Shown here: positions 51,558 to 55,480 of the stretch, in pieces
How positions within the stretch are numbered: position 1 is the first letter of the stretch
Layout of the letters: every line of letters starts with the position of its first letter
The notes under the pieces: generated by a model
Databases searched by the model: none
What the model was told of the DNA's origin: nothing
The model's input: the letters and a program-made list of their open reading frames with translations, nothing else
From: CAXPZW01 sp964221845
Lineage (GTDB): Bacteria; Bacteroidota; Bacteroidia; Flavobacteriales_D; Sanyastnellaceae
Length of the DNA: 55,480 nucleotides
Assembly (NCBI GenBank): GCA_964221845.1
Contig: CAXPZW010000024.1
Coordinates: 1 to 55,480, forward strand
Direction: 5' to 3'
Program-made: the position numbers and the translations under genes

Positions 51558-52943
51558 ATGAAATGTTTGTCATCTTGTGCTGCACTGCTGCTCGGCAGCG
51601 CTCTTTTGGCCCAAACACCGGCCTACACCCACGAAATTAGCGTTGACTTTTTTCCGCAATTGGACCTGTTGAACGACACCACTGCTTTGGTGTGCGGCGG
51701 ACACTTGCAGGGCATAGAGTTCGCCCAACGCGCGGTCTGCATCCATGCTGGTGCTAGTGGTGCTACCAACGCGTGGGTGTACAACGAAGACGACATGGCC
51801 ACCGGTTTTACCACCGACGTGTTGGCCCTCAGTGACGGCAACGTCCTGCTCTACACTCCTGAGGACGTCTCGCTCATCGGAGCAAATTTGGAACTGCACC
51901 TCACCAAGCTTGACCCACAGGGCAACCTGCTGTGGAACGTAGATCACCCCATAGCCTTGACTTCCTTGGTCTACCAGTCGCGGTTCCGCGTGTTTGAAAC
52001 CTCAGACAACCGCATTGTTGTGCTTGCACCGCTGCAAGGCGAGAATGGGGTGGACTACGAGCTGCGGTTTTACGACCTCGACGGCAACTTCCTGAGCAAC
52101 GTGCCTGTTGGCCTCAGTGTCAGCGGCGACAACGTGTACGACCAGGGCAACAGCTTTTTGACCACTGACGACCAATGGCTGCTGGCCGGACGCCACGTCA
52201 CCACCAATTTTCTGGTGTCCATTGCCATGGACGGAAGCATCAACTGGAACACCGAATACACCGCAGAGCCCGACCCCAACCTCTGGTACACCGACCTGTG
52301 CCAACGCGCCAACGGCGACATCTTGGTATGCGGCTATTACTCCGACGAAGGCAACCAAGGCGTGGTGCAGCATTTTGACGGGCAAGGCATCTATCAGAAT
52401 GAAGTGGTGTTGGGCAACGTGCCCGATGTGGTCATCACCCGATGCGTGCGGGAGCTGAGCGACGGGCGTGTGGCGGTAGGCGCCCGCTGGATGGGAGACA
52501 ACGAAGTGTGGTCACCCCGATTGATCGTGTTCAGCGAAGACTTGTCGACCGAAGAGGTGACCTACACCTGGCCCACTGATTTTGTGGGCACCGTGGAGAA
52601 CTTGCGAGAAACCTCTGACGGCCAGTTGGTGGGCATTAACGACATGGTCCTGGGCAGCGCCGAACGCACCGATCTGTGGCGATTTGCGTTGGAGCCATTG
52701 GTAAGTGTAGGGGAGTGGACGGTGGAACGCCTGCGCATAGGCCCCAACCCAGCAGTGGACCGCTTGGTGGTGCACGGCGTGGATCAAGCCACTTGCGTGG
52801 TCTATGGCATGAACGGACAGCGCTTGCTTGAAGGCACTTCTGGCCCTTCCGGCATGGAGATCGCCCACCTGCCGGCAGGAACCTATTTGCTTGAGGTGCA
52901 CGGTCCACAAGGTCCTGTGCGTATGCGCTGGGTAAAAGCGTAA
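51558..52943 (+). CDS. Secreted protein with T9SS type A sorting domain
   Basis: 461 residues with a signal peptide (MKCLSSCAALLLGSALLAQ) and a beta-strand-rich body with repeated D-G-N-motifs (DPQGNLLWNVDH, DLDGNFLSNVPVG, MDGSINWNTEY), a PQQ/Kelch-like beta-propeller pattern. The C-terminal ~75 residues, LRIGPNPAVDRLVVHG ... LPAGTYLLEVHG ... MRWVKA, form a type A T9SS domain. The protein is therefore exported to the cell surface or medium. Enzyme motifs are not visible. It follows the exporter operon after 21 bases, so it may be read through, but no functional link is shown. Confidence 0.85.
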   Translation: MKCLSSCAALLLGSALLAQTPAYTHEISVDFFPQLDLLNDTTALVCGGHLQGIEFAQRAVCIHAGASGATNAWVYNEDDMATGFTTDVLALSDGNVLLYTPEDVSLIGANLELHLTKLDPQGNLLWNVDHPIALTSLVYQSRFRVFETSDNRIVVLAPLQGENGVDYELRFYDLDGNFLSNVPVGLSVSGDNVYDQGNSFLTTDDQWLLAGRHVTTNFLVSIAMDGSINWNTEYTAEPDPNLWYTDLCQRANGDILVCGYYSDEGNQGVVQHFDGQGIYQNEVVLGNVPDVVITRCVRELSDGRVAVGARWMGDNEVWSPRLIVFSEDLSTEEVTYTWPTDFVGTVENLRETSDGQLVGINDMVLGSAERTDLWRFALEPLVSVGEWTVERLRIGPNPAVDRLVVHGVDQATCVVYGMNGQRLLEGTSGPSGMEIAHLPAGTYLLEVHGPQGPVRMRWVKA

Positions 52944-52963
52944 TTTCGCCGCTTTGTTCCCGC

Positions 52964-52971
52964 TAATTTTG
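52964..52971 (+). promoter_or_regulatory. Candidate -7 box of the methyltransferase/hydrolase pair
   Basis: TAATTTTG, an exact -7 match, five bases before the ATG at 52977; near-leaderless like mnmA. No TTG at -33. Confidence 0.4.
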
Positions 52972-52976
52972 CCGCC

Positions 52977-53738
52977 ATGGCGCTGATTGAATCCTTAGAA
53001 AAGTCCGGCAACTGGCTGTTCCGCTGGCGCAGCTTTATGCCGCTGGTATTGTACGTGTTGGCCCTGGGCGTGATGCTCATGGGGTGGGACGACCACTTTG
53101 ACCACCGCTCGCAGACCTGGATTTGGGTGTGTTTGGGCGTGAGTCTGTTGGGTTTGTGGATCCGCGTGGTCACCATCGGTTACACCCCGCGCGGCACCTC
53201 TGGGCGCAACACCAAAGAAGGCCAAGTGGCTGAATCGCTCAACACCAAAGGCATTTACAGCGTGGTACGTCACCCGCTTTACTTGGGCAACTACTTCATG
53301 TGGTTGGGCATCATCCTGTACGTGGGCAACGCATGGTTTGCCGTGGTGTGCAGTCTGCTGTTTTGGGTGTACTACGAGCGCATCATGTTTGCTGAGGAAG
53401 CCTTTTTGCAACGCAAGTTTGGCGGCGCCTACTTTCAATGGAGCCGCAAGGTGCCAGCCTTTTGGCCCAATATGAGCGGCTTTGTGCGCTCGGGCGTGCA
53501 TTTCTCGATGAAGAATGTGCTTCGTCGTGAGTACAGCGGTTTCCTGGCCATCTTCGTTTCGTTTACGCTGCTGGACGTGGTCAAGAATGTACGCGACGGC
53601 TACGCAGTAGACCTCTTTGACTACATCCAACCGTTTTGGTTCTACGCCACCGTGGGCGCAGCATTGGTTGCTTTGACCCTGCGCACCATGAAGAAACGCA
53701 CCAAGCTCTTGGTGGAAACCGGCCGCGAATACACCTGA
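52977..53738 (+). CDS. Isoprenylcysteine/phospholipid methyltransferase-like membrane protein
   Basis: 253 residues with about six membrane helices. The family's conserved SAM-binding region is seen as IYSVVRHPLYLGNYFMWLG (the RHPxYxG motif) followed by the Glu-containing EEAFLQRKFGGAYFQW. Such ICMT/PEMT-like proteins methylate a small lipid or a prenylated or phospholipid head group at the inner membrane; bacterial members rarely have a known substrate. It overlaps the next gene as TGATG, so the two form a translationally coupled pair, which suggests a shared pathway. Confidence 0.82.
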   Translation: MALIESLEKSGNWLFRWRSFMPLVLYVLALGVMLMGWDDHFDHRSQTWIWVCLGVSLLGLWIRVVTIGYTPRGTSGRNTKEGQVAESLNTKGIYSVVRHPLYLGNYFMWLGIILYVGNAWFAVVCSLLFWVYYERIMFAEEAFLQRKFGGAYFQWSRKVPAFWPNMSGFVRSGVHFSMKNVLRREYSGFLAIFVSFTLLDVVKNVRDGYAVDLFDYIQPFWFYATVGAALVALTLRTMKKRTKLLVETGREYT

Positions 53739-54637
53739 TGCGCTGGGCCCTGTTGATCGGATGTTGGTGTGGGTGGAGCACCTGTACAGCGGTCAGCTTT
53801 GTGTCCTTGCGCGATGCCTCAGATCCCAACAACCGGGTGGCTGCGGCGTCCGATTGGCTCATCGGCCAATTGCCCGATAGCCTCTGGCTCGACTCCACCG
53901 TCCAATTCATCCAACAGCCGCTTGCCCACCTCCAAGTGGAATCCTTGGAACAACTGCAGGCCCGCTTGGCCGGCAAGCGCGTGCTGGTCATGCTGCACGG
54001 CATGGCCAAAACCCTCACCACCGCCCAAACCGACTTTTTCAATGGCCTGTGGACCTGGAAGCAGGCCGGGGGAGAGGCGGATGTGGAAGAAGTGCTGCTG
54101 GTCTCCTGGCCGGGAACAGCGCAAGTGTCCATCCCCGGGTACCTCAAGGCCAACCGCTTGGCCAGCAAGTCGGGACGTCAGTTTCACGCGTTGCTGGATG
54201 CCTTGAATGCCGGCGGGTGTCACGTGGATATTCTCACTCACAGCATGGGCTCCAAAGTGGCGCTGCGCGCGCTCAAGTCCGGCAGCAGTTGTGAGGGGTT
54301 GTTCTTGATGGCACCCAGCGTATGGAAGTGGACCATCCGTCCGGGTCGCAAATGGGCGCGAGGCTTCAGCCAAGCTACTGGCATGCGCGGGGTGTATTTC
54401 TCGCGCGGGGATTGGGCGTTTAACTTCACGGCCATCAACAAAATGGGACTGGGTTTCAACGGCGTGTCTCTGCGCAAAACCGACCGGTTTGAGCAATTGG
54501 ATTGCAGCGCATTTGTCAACCAGGATGCCTATCGGGCGCTCCGCAGAAGCCGCTTCCGCACCCGTTCCAACCACTCCATGTATTGGCAAACCCAGCAGGT
54601 GTTTGACCGTGTGAAGGTCCTTTCTGGGCATTCGTGA
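53738..54637 (+). CDS. Alpha/beta hydrolase (DUF900-type)
   Basis: 299 residues from the ATG at 53738 (the long upstream frame is an overlap with the methyltransferase gene). An N-terminal signal or anchor (MRWALLIGCWCGW) is followed by the alpha/beta core: oxyanion-loop-like VLVMLHGMAKT, then HVDILTHSMGSKVALRAL with the nucleophile Ser169 in H-S-M-G-S, and a late acidic/His region (HSMYWQTQQVFDRV) that may hold the catalytic His. The nearest named group is DUF900-type hydrolases, acting probably on lipid or ester bonds in the envelope. Its coupling to the membrane methyltransferase hints at a joint lipid modification. Confidence 0.82.
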   Translation: MRWALLIGCWCGWSTCTAVSFVSLRDASDPNNRVAAASDWLIGQLPDSLWLDSTVQFIQQPLAHLQVESLEQLQARLAGKRVLVMLHGMAKTLTTAQTDFFNGLWTWKQAGGEADVEEVLLVSWPGTAQVSIPGYLKANRLASKSGRQFHALLDALNAGGCHVDILTHSMGSKVALRALKSGSSCEGLFLMAPSVWKWTIRPGRKWARGFSQATGMRGVYFSRGDWAFNFTAINKMGLGFNGVSLRKTDRFEQLDCSAFVNQDAYRALRRSRFRTRSNHSMYWQTQQVFDRVKVLSGHS

Positions 54638-54730
54638 TCATTTGCGTATTTGTTGTTTTTTGACCCGTCTTGTAGTATGGGTGGGCTCTGTATGTGTCTA
54701 TTTTACAGGGGGTTTAGCCTTAGCGAACTA

Positions 54731-54738
54731 TAATTTTA
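54731..54738 (+). promoter_or_regulatory. Possible -7 box of the PLP enzyme gene
   Basis: TAATTTTA lies three bases before the ATG at 54742, in a short AT-rich gap. It differs from TAnnTTTG at the last base. Later in-frame starts (54778, 54793, 54844) would give longer leaders. Confidence 0.3.
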
Positions 54739-54741
54739 GAA

Positions 54742-55470
54742 ATGACACACACCAAAGGTGAGCCCTGTACTGACACGATGGTGGCATTTGGAATGATTGA
54801 CAAACTGCGGGCCCGACCCTCCCGCACCAAGGTTAATCACCCTATGAGAAGCAAGCAATTGGAAGACATCTTCCAAAACATCGAGGATGCCGGCGAGGCG
54901 CCCATTATTCGACTCAGTGCCAACAAACAACTGATCGCCAAGGGCAACTGTGTGGCGGTCGACGGGCAGCCATTGGTCAACTTCGGGTCTTGCAGTTATG
55001 TGGGCTTGGAACTGGACCCCCGAATCAAGCGCGGGATGATCAACATGGTCCAGAAGTACGGCTCGCAGTTCTCCTCCTCCCGCGTATACCTCGGCACCGC
55101 CGAATACGCCGAGTGCGAAGAACTCATCAACCAGATCTTTGGAATGCCCACTGCATTGGCCTCCACCACCACTCTTGGACTTTTGGCCAACCTTCCGGTG
55201 ATCCTGGGTGAAAACGACGCGGTGATCGTGGACCAGCTGGCAAACGCCTCCATCCAAGGGGCGGTGCAGTATACTGCAGCCACAGGCTTCCACGCCGAAC
55301 GCATCAAGCACAACAACCACATCCGCTTGGAAGATCGCATTTGGGAGTTGAGCAAAACGCACGACAAGGTGTGGTACTTGGTCGACGGCATCTACTCCAT
55401 GCACGGGGACATTGCGCCGCTGGGTGAGATTTACCGCTTGCTCAACGCGTACGAGAAGTTCCACTTCTAG
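54742..55470 (+). CDS. Alpha-oxoamine-synthase-like PLP enzyme, closed by an in-frame TAG (partial or broken)
   Basis: The 242-residue frame is the N-terminal part of a PLP-dependent alpha-oxoamine synthase (8-amino-7-oxononanoate synthase, KBL and CqsA-like group), which condense an acyl-CoA with an amino acid. Seen: LVNFGSCSYVGLELDPRIK, the active-site YGSQFSSSRVYLGTAEY, ALASTTTLGLLANLPVI (PLP phosphate contact), DGIYSMHGDIAPL. After YEKFHF the codon is TAG where the family usually has an aromatic residue before the PLP-binding 'VDxAHG'; the next bases, GTGGACTAC, continue in frame as V-D-Y. The catalytic Lys lies downstream of the window, so a protein ending at 55470 would be inactive. The first ~34 residues are an extra extension; the family usually starts near MRSKQLEDIF (54844). 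Confidence 0.7.
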   Translation: MTHTKGEPCTDTMVAFGMIDKLRARPSRTKVNHPMRSKQLEDIFQNIEDAGEAPIIRLSANKQLIAKGNCVAVDGQPLVNFGSCSYVGLELDPRIKRGMINMVQKYGSQFSSSRVYLGTAEYAECEELINQIFGMPTALASTTTLGLLANLPVILGENDAVIVDQLANASIQGAVQYTAATGFHAERIKHNNHIRLEDRIWELSKTHDKVWYLVDGIYSMHGDIAPLGEIYRLLNAYEKFHF

Positions 55471-55480
55471 GTGGACTACG

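Overview
The window reads as one contiguous stretch of a Bacteroidota chromosome, most likely a fairly GC-rich marine member of the Flavobacteriales. The evidence is two kinds of type IX secretion (T9SS) C-terminal sorting domains (type A and CHU_C-like type B), a TonB receptor with an N-terminal carboxypeptidase-like domain, 'GCTDATACNYD' Cys-rich repeats, a Flavobacteriia-type DUF7935-like protein, and TAnnTTTG-type -7 promoter boxes instead of Shine-Dalgarno-led starts. No insertion sequence, phage gene, CRISPR array or rRNA is visible.

Layout. 1-2.1 kb: the 3' end of a glycosyltransferase, mnmA (minus strand) and a single-domain response regulator. 2.2-11.5 kb: an ECF sigma factor overlapping a membrane-anchored PKD protein that looks like its anti-sigma partner, followed by two giant type B T9SS cargo proteins. 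11.7-16.1 kb (minus): an M1 peptidase / BioY / M1 peptidase operon. 16.4-19.5 kb: an M23 peptidase lipoprotein, a methyltransferase, a lipoprotein and a MORN/YwqK-type protein. 19.7-27.8 kb: mdh, a VCBS-repeat T9SS protein, a DUF7935-like protein, a fasciclin lipoprotein, a DUF423 protein, pckA and a stand-alone OlsB-type acyltransferase. 27.9-32.5 kb (minus): a TonB receptor and a C45-family acyltransferase/hydrolase gene broken by three frameshifts. 32.6-39.2 kb (minus): one 2191-residue exported protein made of four ~480-residue beta-helix-like units plus a dockerin-like tail. 39.4-42.2 kb (minus): an LpxH-like phosphoesterase, three tRNAs (Lys-TTT, Leu-GAG, Leu-CAG) and a GNAT protein. 42.3-45.2 kb: a small secreted protein translationally coupled to a second CUB/PKD/P-domain/CHU_C cargo. 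45.3-51.5 kb: a UPF1-like helicase and a MacAB-like ABC exporter (ATPase, two permeases, adaptor). 51.6-55.5 kb: a type A T9SS protein, an isoprenylcysteine-methyltransferase-like membrane protein coupled to an alpha/beta hydrolase, and an alpha-oxoamine-synthase-like PLP enzyme interrupted by an in-frame TAG ten bases before the window ends.

How it fits together. Seven to eight genes build the cell surface: T9SS cargo, TonB import, lipoproteins, M23 wall peptidase, LpxH-like lipid A step and aminolipid acyltransferase. The most system-like unit is the ECF sigma / PKD protein pair, whose extracytoplasmic end resembles the CHU_C domain carried by the two neighbouring cargo proteins. Central metabolism is represented by mdh and pckA (oxaloacetate node). 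All family assignments are from reading motifs by eye; no database search was run.
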